DNA of 64,000 nt from Dethiosulfovibrio russensis. GTDB lineage: Bacteria > Synergistota > Synergistia > Synergistales > Dethiosulfovibrionaceae. Every line of letters begins with the position of its first letter. Within the stretch, counting starts at the first letter, position 1. The notes under the pieces were generated by a model, which did no database searches, was not told the origin of the DNA, and was given only the letters and a program-made list of their open reading frames with translations. Made by a program: the position numbers and the translations under genes. Shown here piece by piece: positions 32,851 through 41,520 of this stretch. The DNA lies in contig NZ_JAKGUG010000006.1 of NCBI RefSeq assembly GCF_021568855.1, forward strand, positions 112,935-176,934. Direction: 5' to 3'.

Positions 32851-34059
32851 ATGAAGAGGTACATCAGTTTATTGCTCAGCGTCTTTATGGTTGCGGTCTT
32901 AGCCTCGACCGCTCTCGCCGATGCCGCTTTCCACATCGGTATCTGTACCGGAACGGTGTCTCAGTCCGAGGACGACCTCAGAGGAGCCGAGGCCATGATC
33001 GCCAAATACGGCGATGTGGCAAACGGTGGAATGATCAAGCATATCACCTATCCGGATAACTTTATGCAGGAGATGGAGACGACGATATCCCAGATAGCTT
33101 CCTTCTCCGACGATCCTTTGATGAAGGTCGTAGTTGTAAATCAGGCTATCCCCGGGACCACCGAGGCCTTCCGTCGCATAAGGGAGAAGAGGGACGATAT
33201 CCTTCTCTTTGCCGGTGAGGCTCACGAAGACCCCGGCGTCATCGAGTCCGTGGCGGACCTCGCCATAAACGCGGATAACATAGCTCGCGGCTACCTCATC
33301 ATAGCTGCCGCCCAGAAGCTGGGAGCTACCGATTTCGTTCATATCTCTTTCCCCCGTCATATGAGCTACGAGCTACTATCCCGTCGTCGCAACATCATGG
33401 AGGCCGCCTGTAACGATCTGGGGATCAAATTCCACTTCGAGACCGCTCCGGACCCGACCAGCGACGTAGGAGTGGCGGGAGCCCAGCAGTTCATCCTCGA
33501 GAAGGTTCCTGCCTGGCTCGATAAGTACGGCACCAAGACCGCTTTCTTCTGCACCAACGATGCCCACACCGAGCCCCTCCTCAAGAGGATAGCCGAGGGC
33601 GGAGGTTTCTTCATCGAAGCGGACCTTCCCTCTCCTCTCATGGGTTATCCCGGAGCATTGGGAGTAGAGCTTGCCGACGTCAAGGGCGATTTCCCCGCTA
33701 TCCTCAAGAGGGTAGAGGAAGCCGTTATCGATCAGGGCGGCAAAGGACGTATGGGAACCTGGGCCTATTCCTACGGCTACACCAACTCGGTGGCCTTGGT
33801 GGAGTTCGGCCGTCAGTGTGCGGATAACGGAATCGACCATAAGCACTTCCGCAGGAAGTTCAAGCTGGCCGATCTTTCCGCCGCTTACTCCGAGGCTACT
33901 CCCGGATCTCAGTGGAACGGTAACTTCTACACCGATATCCAGACCGGCGTCCAGAAAAAGAACCACGTCCTCATGTATCAGGACACCTATATGTTCGGCA
34001 GAGGATACCTTGACATGACCAGCGTGGAGGTTCCCGAGAAGTATTTCTCCGTTAAGTAA
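32851..34059 (+). CDS. DUF3798 family substrate-binding-like lipocalin-free exported protein
   Basis: 402 residues with a signal peptide (about 1-24, cut after ALADA). The mature part reads like a periplasmic binding protein of the type I fold (FHIGICTGTVSQSEDDLRGAEAMIAKYG, VVVVNQAIPGTTEAFRRIREK, AFFCTNDAHTEPLLKRIAEGG). I assign it to DUF3798 from recall of these features. It lies upstream of an ABC ATPase and two permeases of the ribose/BMP type, so it is most likely the binding protein of that importer. The ligand is unknown. Codon use suggests high expression. AAGGGGGC precedes the ATG. Confidence 0.8.
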   Translation: MKRYISLLLSVFMVAVLASTALADAAFHIGICTGTVSQSEDDLRGAEAMIAKYGDVANGGMIKHITYPDNFMQEMETTISQIASFSDDPLMKVVVVNQAIPGTTEAFRRIREKRDDILLFAGEAHEDPGVIESVADLAINADNIARGYLIIAAAQKLGATDFVHISFPRHMSYELLSRRRNIMEAACNDLGIKFHFETAPDPTSDVGVAGAQQFILEKVPAWLDKYGTKTAFFCTNDAHTEPLLKRIAEGGGFFIEADLPSPLMGYPGALGVELADVKGDFPAILKRVEEAVIDQGGKGRMGTWAYSYGYTNSVALVEFGRQCADNGIDHKHFRRKFKLADLSAAYSEATPGSQWNGNFYTDIQTGVQKKNHVLMYQDTYMFGRGYLDMTSVEVPEKYFSVK

Positions 34060-34074
34060 CCGCTATTGCGATAG

Positions 34075-34112
34075 AACGGGAGGGGAGCGGACATTCGCCC
34101 CTCCCGGTTTTT
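34075..34112 (+). terminator. terminator-like hairpin between the DUF3798 gene and its ABC ATPase gene
   Basis: CGGGAGGGG and CCCCTCCCG (9 bp, 12-base loop) followed by TTTTT. Partial read-through would give more binding protein than transporter. Confidence 0.85.
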
Positions 34113-34227
34113 AAGGTCCTTTCCCGTTGTTCCCGAATTTTATCTACTTGGATTTATATTTTTGTTATTTTTTCGGGCAGATGACTGGCTGACAGATGGT
34201 ATGTGCCCGATTGACGAGGTGAGTTAT

Positions 34228-35832
34228 ATGGCATCAGAACCGCTCTTGAAAATGGAGGGAGTCGGCAAGGCCTACTTCAGCAACAGGGTTTTGAAGAACG
34301 TCAATTTTACCCTGGAAAAAGGCCAGATCCTAGGGCTTGTCGGCGAGAACGGAGCAGGCAAGTCCACGCTGATGAATATCCTTTTTGGTATGACAGTGAT
34401 TCGTGAGACCGGAGGATACGAGGGGGATATATTCATAGACGGAGAGAAGATCGACTTTAACTCTTCCTTCGATGCCCTCAAAGCAGGGATAGGAATGGTC
34501 CATCAGGAGTTCTCCTTGATCCCAGGTTTTTCCGTCTCGGAGAACGTGGTCTTGAACCGTGAGACCACTAAGTACAACCCGTTAGTGGAGGCATTCGGCG
34601 ATAGGCTCAGAACTTTGGACAGGGCGACGATGGTGGAAAGAGGCAGAAAGGCCATCGATAAGCTGAACGTTTCCCTGGACCCCGATACTTTGATATCGGA
34701 GCTACCTGTAGGCTATAAACAGTTTACCGAGATAGCCAGAGAAATAGATAAGGAAAATACCAGGCTATTGGTCCTGGACGAGCCCACCGCCGTGTTGACC
34801 GAGTCCGAGGCGGATATATTGTTGGCTTCCATGAAGAGGCTGGCGTCTTTAGGAATATCAATAATATTCATATCCCACAGACTTCAGGAAGTTCTTGATG
34901 TCTGTGACAAGATCGTCATCTTAAGGGATGGCGAGGTAGTCTACGATACGACTCCCGATCAGACCGACGTCATGTCCATAGCCTCCCACATGGTCGGCAG
35001 GGACGTGGCGACCGCATTTGCCCGAGATGATGAGGAGCGCAGCTTCGGCGATACCCTACTCTCTGTGGAACACCTTTGGGTGGATATGCCTGGAGAGACG
35101 GTTCGAGATGTCTCCATGGAGATCAAAAAGGGCGAGATTTTCGGAATAGGTGGTTTGGCCGGACAGGGCAAACTTGGCATAGCCAACGGCATCATGGGTA
35201 TGTTTCCCGCTGGCGGGAAGGTCGTCTTCCAGGGGAAGCCTATCGTGTTGAACGATCCCACAAGCGCTCTGGTGGCGGGGATGTCCGCTGTCTACGAGGA
35301 TCGCCGTGGCGTGGGGCTGCTGCTGGAGGAACCGATCTCCTGGAATATAATCTTCACCGCTCTTCAGATGCAGGGTCGATTCCTCAAACCTCTTCTCGGA
35401 GGTATCACCAAGATCAGGGACGAGGAAGCCATAGCGGAATGTGCCAGGGAATACGTAAAATCCCTGGAGATAAGATGTGTGAACGAGAGGCAGAGGGTCC
35501 AGGAGCTATCCGGCGGTAATCAGCAGAAGGTCTGTCTAGCCAAGGCCTTCGAGACCAGGCCAAAGTTGCTTTTCGTGGCGGAGCCTACCAGAGGTATAGA
35601 TGTAGGGGCCAAAAAGGTGGTTCTCGATACATTGAAGCTTTACAACAAAAAATACGGGACCACCGTCGTAATGGTTTCCTCCGAATTGGAGGAGCTTCGA
35701 TCGATCTGCGACAGGATCGCCATCGTCGATTCTGGGCGTATCGTCGGAACCCTCCCGGCTACCACGCCGTCCACCGAGTTCGGAGTCCTGATGCTGGGTG
35801 TGGCTAAAGAAGAAGAGAAGGTGGGTTCGTAG
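34228..35832 (+). CDS. sugar/nucleoside-type ABC transporter, double ATP-binding protein
   Basis: 534 residues with two ABC cassettes, as in RbsA and the BMP-system ATPases. The first has Walker A GENGAGKST and Walker B LLVLDEPTAVLTESE. The second has the signature QELSGGNQQKVCLAKA and VAEPTRGIDVGAKK, while its own Walker A is degenerate (GGLAGQGKLG). This one-good-one-bad pattern is normal in this class. ATG 34228 (after GACGAGGTGAG) is preferred over an upstream frame extension to 34162. It abuts the first permease gene. Confidence 0.9.
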   Translation: MASEPLLKMEGVGKAYFSNRVLKNVNFTLEKGQILGLVGENGAGKSTLMNILFGMTVIRETGGYEGDIFIDGEKIDFNSSFDALKAGIGMVHQEFSLIPGFSVSENVVLNRETTKYNPLVEAFGDRLRTLDRATMVERGRKAIDKLNVSLDPDTLISELPVGYKQFTEIAREIDKENTRLLVLDEPTAVLTESEADILLASMKRLASLGISIIFISHRLQEVLDVCDKIVILRDGEVVYDTTPDQTDVMSIASHMVGRDVATAFARDDEERSFGDTLLSVEHLWVDMPGETVRDVSMEIKKGEIFGIGGLAGQGKLGIANGIMGMFPAGGKVVFQGKPIVLNDPTSALVAGMSAVYEDRRGVGLLLEEPISWNIIFTALQMQGRFLKPLLGGITKIRDEEAIAECAREYVKSLEIRCVNERQRVQELSGGNQQKVCLAKAFETRPKLLFVAEPTRGIDVGAKKVVLDTLKLYNKKYGTTVVMVSSELEELRSICDRIAIVDSGRIVGTLPATTPSTEFGVLMLGVAKEEEKVGS

Positions 35833-36875
35833 TGAATAAGGTCAACGATTTTATCGAGCGCGCCGGGTGGCCCAGGATAATAATAGGTCTTTTTCTGCTC
35901 TTTCTTTTCGTCCTGGCTCCCTTCGTAGGGGTTCGCTTGGATGCCTCGATCAGCGATACTCTGGTCCGTTTCGGGATGAATGGAGTCATGGTTCTGGCTA
36001 TGGTTCCTATGATACAGGCCGGTTGCGGCCTAAATTTCGGCCTTCCTCTCGGCATCATAGCCGGTCTTCTGGGAGCCGTAACCAGCATAGAGATGGGCGT
36101 GTCGGGACTTTTCGGTGCATTGATAGCCATGGCAGTAGCCATTCCCGTGGCTACTGTTCTCGGTGGTGCCTACGGGTTGTTGCTTAACAAGGTCAAGGGC
36201 AGCGAGATGATGATCGCCACCTACGTTGGTTTCTCCTCGGTCGCCTTCATGTGCATAATGTGGTTGGTGCTTCCCTACAGAAGCTCCAACATGGTGTGGG
36301 GCTACGCCGGAAAGGGGTTGCGCACGACAATATCGGTAGAGGGCTTCTGGCATCAGGCCATAAGCGACATTGCCTCCTTCCGGATAGGTGATTTTTTCTA
36401 CATTCCCACCGGAATGTTCCTCTTTTTTGCCCTTCTTTGCTTCTTCATGTGGGTGTTCATGAGGACCAGGACCGGCACTGCCATGACGACAGTGGGGTCC
36501 AACCCGGAATACGCCAGGGCCTCCGGGGTCAATATAGACAGGATGAGAGTAGTGTCCGTGATTTTGTCCACGGTCCTCGGAGCGATCGGCATTATAGTGT
36601 ACGAGCAGAGTTTTGGCTTTATTCAGCTCTACATGGGACCGTTCTACATGGCCTTCCCTGCGGTCTCGGCCATTCTCATAGGTGGAGCCTCGGTGCATAA
36701 GGCTACCATAATGAACGTTATAGTGGGAACCATACTGTTCCAGGGTATACTTACGATGACTCCGTCGGTCATAAACAGCATGATACAGACCGACATGTCC
36801 GAGGTTATCCGTATAATAGTCTCCAACGGTATGATCCTATACGCTCTGACCCGAGTAGTGAAGGTGAAGTCATGA
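35832..36875 (+). CDS. ABC transporter permease (ribose/BMP-type), subunit 1
   Basis: 347 residues, about 9-10 membrane helices. Motifs of the branched-chain/ribose permease family are present: MIQAGCGLNFGLPLGIIAGLLGAV, TVGSNPEYARASGVNIDRMRV and a late FPAVSAILIGGASVHKAT. The GTG start overlaps the ATPase stop. It partners the permease at 36872 as a heterodimer. Confidence 0.9.
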   Translation: MNKVNDFIERAGWPRIIIGLFLLFLFVLAPFVGVRLDASISDTLVRFGMNGVMVLAMVPMIQAGCGLNFGLPLGIIAGLLGAVTSIEMGVSGLFGALIAMAVAIPVATVLGGAYGLLLNKVKGSEMMIATYVGFSSVAFMCIMWLVLPYRSSNMVWGYAGKGLRTTISVEGFWHQAISDIASFRIGDFFYIPTGMFLFFALLCFFMWVFMRTRTGTAMTTVGSNPEYARASGVNIDRMRVVSVILSTVLGAIGIIVYEQSFGFIQLYMGPFYMAFPAVSAILIGGASVHKATIMNVIVGTILFQGILTMTPSVINSMIQTDMSEVIRIIVSNGMILYALTRVVKVKS

Positions 36876-37972
36876 ATAAGAAAACCGATAATCTGAAACA
36901 TATCCTCGTTCAAAACGCGGTTCCGATAGTGTTCCTGGTGGTCAGCGCTTTCGCCATACCGATCTCCCAGTTTTCCGGATCCTATCTTATTCAGGAGATG
37001 CTGATCCGTCTTTCCCGTAACTCTTTCCTGGTCCTTTCTCTCCTCATTCCCATAATGGCCGGTATGGGGCTGAACTTCGGTATGGTCTTAGGAGCCATGG
37101 CAGGTCAGATAGGGCTGATTTTCATCAACGACTGGAACGTGGTGGGCGTCCCGGGAATGCTTCTGGCTGCCATAATCTCTACACCTTTAGCCATATTTCT
37201 GGGGTGGCTTTGCGGAGTCGTCCTGAATAAGGCCAAAGGCAGAGAGATGGTGACTTCCTTCATCTTGGGCTTTTTCATGAACGGTGTCTATCAGCTGATA
37301 GTGCTCTACGGTTTCGGTAGCGTCGTTCCCATAACCAATCCCAAGATGGTGCTCTCCAGAGGATACGGGATCAGAAACGTCACCAACCTGGAGGGGATAA
37401 GAAAGTGTCTGGATAGCCTGCTTCCTTTCTCTATCCAGGGGATAGATATCCCTTTGGCGACCTTTATCGTAATAGCGTTGTTCTGCACTTTCGTGGTCTG
37501 GTTCCGTAAAACGAAGCTGGGTCAGGATATGAGAGCGGTGGGTCAGGATATGGACGTGGCCAGAGCCGCCGGAATACCGGTGGAGAGAACCAGGCTCCTA
37601 TCCATAGTAATCTCAACGGTCTTGGCCTGTTACGGTCAGATAATATTCCTCCAGAACATAGGGACCATGAACACCTACAATAGCCACGAGCAGGCCGGTA
37701 TGTTCGCCATAGCTGCTCTGTTGGTCGGAGGAGCCAGCGTGAGCAAGGCGTCCATCTTTAACGTGTTTTTAGGGGTCGTCCTGTTCCATCTGATGTTCGT
37801 CGTGTCTCCTATGGCCGGGAAATATTTGATCGGACAGGCCCAGCTGGGCGAGTATTTCCGGGTCTTCGTCTCTTACGGCATAATCTCCCTTGCTCTGGTG
37901 CTCCATGCATGGCGACGTCAGAAAGAGAAGGACAGATCCCGTAGAGGCCTCCGTGGAACCGTAGCGGAATAG
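36872..37972 (+). CDS. ABC transporter permease (ribose/BMP-type), subunit 2
   Basis: 366 residues. The same fold as the previous protein, with PIMAGMGLNFGMVLGAMAGQIG, AVGQDMDVARAAGIPVERTRLLSIV and IAALLVGGASVSKASIFN. It has a longer insert (about 145-185, between SFILGFFMNGVY and GIDIPLATFI) and a basic cytoplasmic tail (RRQKEKDRSRRGLRG). A 4-base overlap with permease 1 shows coupling. Confidence 0.9.
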   Translation: MNKKTDNLKHILVQNAVPIVFLVVSAFAIPISQFSGSYLIQEMLIRLSRNSFLVLSLLIPIMAGMGLNFGMVLGAMAGQIGLIFINDWNVVGVPGMLLAAIISTPLAIFLGWLCGVVLNKAKGREMVTSFILGFFMNGVYQLIVLYGFGSVVPITNPKMVLSRGYGIRNVTNLEGIRKCLDSLLPFSIQGIDIPLATFIVIALFCTFVVWFRKTKLGQDMRAVGQDMDVARAAGIPVERTRLLSIVISTVLACYGQIIFLQNIGTMNTYNSHEQAGMFAIAALLVGGASVSKASIFNVFLGVVLFHLMFVVSPMAGKYLIGQAQLGEYFRVFVSYGIISLALVLHAWRRQKEKDRSRRGLRGTVAE

Positions 37973-37986
37973 ATGGAGGTGAAGAG

Positions 37987-38376
37987 ATGAAGCCTAGACA
38001 GATAGTGGTCAACATACTGCTTTTGGCTGCTTTCGTAGGACTCGGTATATATTGTTACAACGAGGGGAAAGCCTACGATATATTGATAGACAATGCGGCT
38101 TTTACCCATGAAGGTACTACCTATGAGGCGTACGAGGCCATCTTGGTAACGGTGGACGGAGAAGGAGAGCCGCTTTATCTTGTAGAGGGCGATAGAGGTG
38201 CCGCGACAATCGCCGGGAAGAAACACGTTCTTCTCGTCGAGGAACTGGACATAGACGACAACGTGGTTAAATCCCATAAACTTTCCTTTAAGAACAAGGA
38301 GATGAAAGGCAACGTAGTGAACGTAGTCCCTTTAGCTAACGGTAAACTTCCGGGATGGAGTTACCCGCTCAAATAA
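37987..38376 (+). CDS. DUF6672-like small membrane-anchored accessory protein of the importer
   Basis: 129 residues: one N-terminal helix (about 7-24, IVVNILLLAAFVGLGIYCY), then a soluble, probably beta-rich part outside the membrane (ILIDNAAFTHEGTTYEAYEAILVTVDGEGEPLYLVEGD). It is the last gene of the importer operon, 14 bases after permease 2. Proteins of this kind accompany DUF3798-ABC clusters; I recall the label DUF6672 but could not verify it. A role in ligand transfer or complex stability is a guess. Confidence 0.65.
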   Translation: MKPRQIVVNILLLAAFVGLGIYCYNEGKAYDILIDNAAFTHEGTTYEAYEAILVTVDGEGEPLYLVEGDRGAATIAGKKHVLLVEELDIDDNVVKSHKLSFKNKEMKGNVVNVVPLANGKLPGWSYPLK

Positions 38377-38381
38377 CTTTT

Positions 38382-38407
38382 AGGGGGCCTTCGGGCCCCT
38401 TTTTTTG
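38382..38407 (+). terminator. terminator of the DUF3798-ABC operon
   Basis: AGGGGGCC, a TTC loop and GGGCCCCT form a GC-rich stem followed by seven T. Confidence 0.87.
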
Positions 38408-38479
38408 TGCCGTGTTTTTATCTTCTGTTCTTTCATAGTAGAATGACCGAAGACAGAACGAAAAAAGGAGGTCGCTCCC

Positions 38480-39265
38480 TTGAAATCTAGGTTCTCGATA
38501 GCGGGTATAGTTCTTTTGACGGCGGTTCTTCTTCTCTCTGCCACGGCACATGCCGATACAAGACCCTTTGTTGGCGATATAGAGGGAAGTGCCCCCGAGG
38601 TTCGGCTTTTTCGTTGGCTCGTTGACAGGGTATCTCCCGAGAGTGCTTTGATGGTCTTAGACGGTCCTATTGAGAAAGATGGCAAGGTACGTCATCTCTA
38701 CTTCGAGGCGATTGGCCCGTCTCTGGATGGTTTTAAAGTGGCATCGGTCAAGGTGGAGACGGTGTTTAACGACTTCGGCCCCTTAGAGTCCTGGGGTGAC
38801 GGAGGTCCAGCCGATGTCGATGAGATCGTTATGGGATATTTCGATGCGGTCATAACCGATTCGGACGTCAACGATTTTCTCAAAGGACTCGTCGTGGAGG
38901 ACGATTCTGGAAGATGGGAAGGGCTCTCCGTCGAGTTCTCTCCATCGGGTATCTCGGCTAAAGGGTATTACAGGGTAGAGGATCCTGTATCTCTGAGAGT
39001 CAAGGTCGACCTTCAGGGAGAGTTGACGTTGAAGGAAGGGCGGGAGATATGGATAGACCGCTACATGTTCAAGATAAACAACGATGATCAGTCGTCTGTG
39101 GTGGAAAAAGCCCTGAAAGACGTCCAGCCTATAGTGGATATGGAGGACTTCGTCTTTCCGGTCCATCTGAAGACCCTGGATCTGAGGAAGGGACGGATGC
39201 GTCTCGCCACCAGAGTGATCCCCGCTCCATTCGATGGGATTTCTCTTTCCTACAAAGCGAGGTAG
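38480..39265 (+). CDS. secreted LmeA/DUF2993-like lipid-binding protein
   Basis: 261 residues with a signal peptide (about 1-26, cut after TAHA). The rest is predicted beta-rich: paired strands such as LYFEAIGPSLDGFKVASVKVET, WEGLSVEFSPSGISAKGYYRV and LRVKVDLQGELTLKEG. This is the pattern of the DUF2993/LmeA phospholipid-binding tubes. Function in the envelope is likely but not shown. The TTG start at 38480 follows AAAGGAGG. It lies just before the ParA gene. Confidence 0.6.
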   Translation: MKSRFSIAGIVLLTAVLLLSATAHADTRPFVGDIEGSAPEVRLFRWLVDRVSPESALMVLDGPIEKDGKVRHLYFEAIGPSLDGFKVASVKVETVFNDFGPLESWGDGGPADVDEIVMGYFDAVITDSDVNDFLKGLVVEDDSGRWEGLSVEFSPSGISAKGYYRVEDPVSLRVKVDLQGELTLKEGREIWIDRYMFKINNDDQSSVVEKALKDVQPIVDMEDFVFPVHLKTLDLRKGRMRLATRVIPAPFDGISLSYKAR

Positions 39266-39272
39266 CTCAAGC

Positions 39273-40052
39273 GTGAAGATTATTGGTTTTTGTAATCTCA
39301 AGGGTGGTGTCGGTAAGACGACTTTGTGTCAGAACCTGGCTGCAGCAGTGTCCTCCATAGGCTATAGAGTTGCGGCTATAGATCTGGATCCTCAAAGTAA
39401 TCTATCAGCGGGGTGGGGTATTGAGGTTCAGGAGGGAGCTCCTTACGTATACGATTATCTTATAGGTGAGGCGTCTATCTCTGATCTGGCGGTTCGAAGA
39501 GAGGGGGTCGACGTAGTTCCCAGTAGCCTGGACCTTGCCGTTGCCGAGTTGCAGCTGGAGCGGGAGCCCGGCAGGGATACTCTTTTGAAGTCCGCTTTGG
39601 ACAGCGACGAGGTGCGTGAATACGACTATATATTCTGCGATAGCCCGCCGCAGCTAGGTTTATTTACCAGGAACGTTTTGGCTGCTGCGGACGAGATCAT
39701 GGTCCCCCTGGAGAGCGAGTTCTATAGCCTGGCGGGAGTCCGCCTGCTCGATTCCACGGTTAAGTTATTTCAAAAGAGGCTCAACCGGAATCTTTCCGTC
39801 GGTGGTGTGGTTCTGACTAGACATAATCCCAAGGTGATAATGAACAGAGAGGTTCATAGAGAAGTCTCCTCTTACTTTGGGGGGTCGCTCTACCGTAGAT
39901 ATATAAGGCAGAATATCAGCGTGGTAGAGGCAAGCGGAGCGGGTATGTCAGTCCTGAGCTATGATGCTGGTTGTAACGGTGCCAGGGATTACCGTCTTCT
40001 GGCGAAAGAGTTCATGGAGAGGCAGGGGAACAATGGGCAGGAAACGACCTAG
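39273..40052 (+). CDS. ParA-family ATPase
   Basis: 259 residues. Deviant Walker A KGGVGKTT (residues 10-17) with the preceding lysine, VAAIDLDPQSN switch I and FCDSPPQLG switch II. The family positions DNA or protein complexes. GTG 39273 gives the exact normal N-terminus (KIIGFCNLKGGVGKTT). No ParB is adjacent. Instead it overlaps an unrecognised gene by 20 bases. It may be a chromosome-, chemotaxis- or envelope-positioning ATPase rather than the main Soj. Confidence 0.9.
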   Translation: MKIIGFCNLKGGVGKTTLCQNLAAAVSSIGYRVAAIDLDPQSNLSAGWGIEVQEGAPYVYDYLIGEASISDLAVRREGVDVVPSSLDLAVAELQLEREPGRDTLLKSALDSDEVREYDYIFCDSPPQLGLFTRNVLAAADEIMVPLESEFYSLAGVRLLDSTVKLFQKRLNRNLSVGGVVLTRHNPKVIMNREVHREVSSYFGGSLYRRYIRQNISVVEASGAGMSVLSYDAGCNGARDYRLLAKEFMERQGNNGQETT

Positions 40053-40701
40053 TCTACGTAATTACCTCACAGAAGGCGATGACGCCAGAGATCTCGATAT
40101 CCTCGACGTTCCTCCTCCCGTCGAGTTGCCATCGGAGGATATGACGGAAACTTTGCTTGAATCATGTCCTTCTGAGTCGTTGTCCTCAAGCGAATGGGCG
40201 GTGGCGGTGAGATGTGTTCTTTTAAAATTTGAGGAAAGAGAGCCTACCGTGGATCTGTTGACCGGACTGTTCCGATCCGACGATAGGAAATCGGTCCTCT
40301 CGTCGGTCGAGGCTCTTATCGATCGGAATGTATTTTCCTTAGAGGACGGGGTTTTGACCGTTACGGATCCATCTTTATGGCTTGCTTGCGATAGTGGGGA
40401 GTCCAATGAGATCCCAGAAGAGGACGATCGGATCGATGTAGATCCTATGAACATGCTCAAAGAGGAGGATCGGTCTCTTTGGGCTCCGATGTTGAGGTCC
40501 TTAGAACCATTGCCTCTGGTTCTTTCGGAGATGAAAAAACGATTCGACGAGGCCGATCCGGTGGTGACCCAGTTTTTCGTCCTGAGGAAAGTCGAGGAGA
40601 GGCTGGTTCCCGTCACCAGGGCAAGTCAGATAAGACCTCCGATTAAAGCTATGTTGATCTGGTCGGAGGGAGAGGGAGCCGATTTTTACCTTGACTTTTG
40701 A
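40033..40701 (+). CDS. unrecognised partner of the ParA-like ATPase, 222 aa
   Basis: No family identified. The protein is acidic and soluble, with an N-terminal basic patch (GRKRPSLRNYLTEGDD) like those that stimulate ParA-type ATPases, then an acidic linker and a C-terminal helical domain (about 165-222, EMKKRFDEADPVVTQFF). The 20-base overlap with the ATPase gene and exclusive spacing suggest a functional pair. It is not ParB-like: no helix-turn-helix or nucleotide box was seen. Confidence 0.6.
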   Translation: MGRKRPSLRNYLTEGDDARDLDILDVPPPVELPSEDMTETLLESCPSESLSSSEWAVAVRCVLLKFEEREPTVDLLTGLFRSDDRKSVLSSVEALIDRNVFSLEDGVLTVTDPSLWLACDSGESNEIPEEDDRIDVDPMNMLKEEDRSLWAPMLRSLEPLPLVLSEMKKRFDEADPVVTQFFVLRKVEERLVPVTRASQIRPPIKAMLIWSEGEGADFYLDF

Positions 40702-40704
40702 TGC

Positions 40705-40733
40705 TTGACAAAAGGGCAAAAATCCCGTAACTT
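40705..40733 (+). promoter_or_regulatory. sigma-70-type promoter of rpsD
   Basis: TTGACA (40705-40710), a 17-base spacer, TAACTT (40728-40733). The TTGACA begins 3 bases after the stop of the previous gene. Confidence 0.78.
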
Positions 40734-40797
40734 GTGCAGGATGCATCAGGCTGCTGGACAATGCCGTCACGCAATCCATCTATAAGGAGAGCTCGGT

Positions 40798-41415
40798 ATG
40801 TCAAAGAACACGAACAGAAAAACCGCCCCTAAGGGCAAGATGGTACGCCGTTTCGGCGTCAACGTTTTCGGTAACACCAAGTACGACAGGCTTTTGGCCA
40901 AGAAGAGCGGTGCGAACAAAAAGAACAGACGTCCTGCAAAGCAGTCGATCTACGGTCAGCAGTTGCTTGAGAAGCAGAAGATTCGTTTCGCATACGGCGT
41001 CAGCGAGAAGCAGCTCCGTGCGGCCTACGCCAAGGCCAAGAATCAGGGCGGTGTCGCTGGTCACAATATGTTGATACTTCTCGAGTCCCGTCTCGATAAC
41101 GTGGTCTACCGTTTGGGACTTTGCTCTACTAGGCCCCAGGCCAGACAGCTTGTTCGTCACGGTCACTTCACCCTCAACGACAGGAAGGTCGACATTCCCA
41201 GTGCTTTGGTCAAGCCCGGCGACGTGATCGCTGTGACCGAGAAGAGCAGGGAGATGAAGGTGCTTCGGGAGAACGCCGAGGTGGCATCTGCCGTTTCCAA
41301 GCCAGGCTGGCTGTCTCTAAACGGGATGTCCGGTAAGGTGGAGCGTCTGCCCGAGCGTCAGGAGATACCTACCATCGCCGACGAGCAGATCGTCGTCGAG
41401 TACTACTCCAGGTAG
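40798..41415 (+). CDS. rpsD: 30S ribosomal protein S4
   Basis: 205 residues. A full S4 with the 16S-binding N-terminus and the S4 RNA-binding domain (LESRLDNVVYRLGLCSTRPQARQLVRHGHFTLN). It lacks the N-terminal zinc cysteines of the C+ form. It is a single-gene unit outside the ribosomal-protein operons, with its own promoter and terminator, as in several other phyla. S4 is a primary 16S binder and often self-regulates. The 65-base leader shows no obvious S4 pseudoknot by eye. Confidence 0.97.
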   Translation: MSKNTNRKTAPKGKMVRRFGVNVFGNTKYDRLLAKKSGANKKNRRPAKQSIYGQQLLEKQKIRFAYGVSEKQLRAAYAKAKNQGGVAGHNMLILLESRLDNVVYRLGLCSTRPQARQLVRHGHFTLNDRKVDIPSALVKPGDVIAVTEKSREMKVLRENAEVASAVSKPGWLSLNGMSGKVERLPERQEIPTIADEQIVVEYYSR

Positions 41416-41429
41416 TCTTTTCGTACGGT

Positions 41430-41459
41430 AAAAGCCCGTCCAGAAGGACGGGCTTTTTT
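41430..41459 (+). terminator. terminator of rpsD
   Basis: AAAAGCCCGTCC, an AGAA loop and GGACGGGCTTTTTT: perfect stem and T-run. Confidence 0.93.
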
Positions 41460-41520
41460 CGTAAGCTTTTATGGAGGGTTCTGGTCCTTCTTCGCAATAC
41501 AGTTTGGGAGGGGAGAGTAA

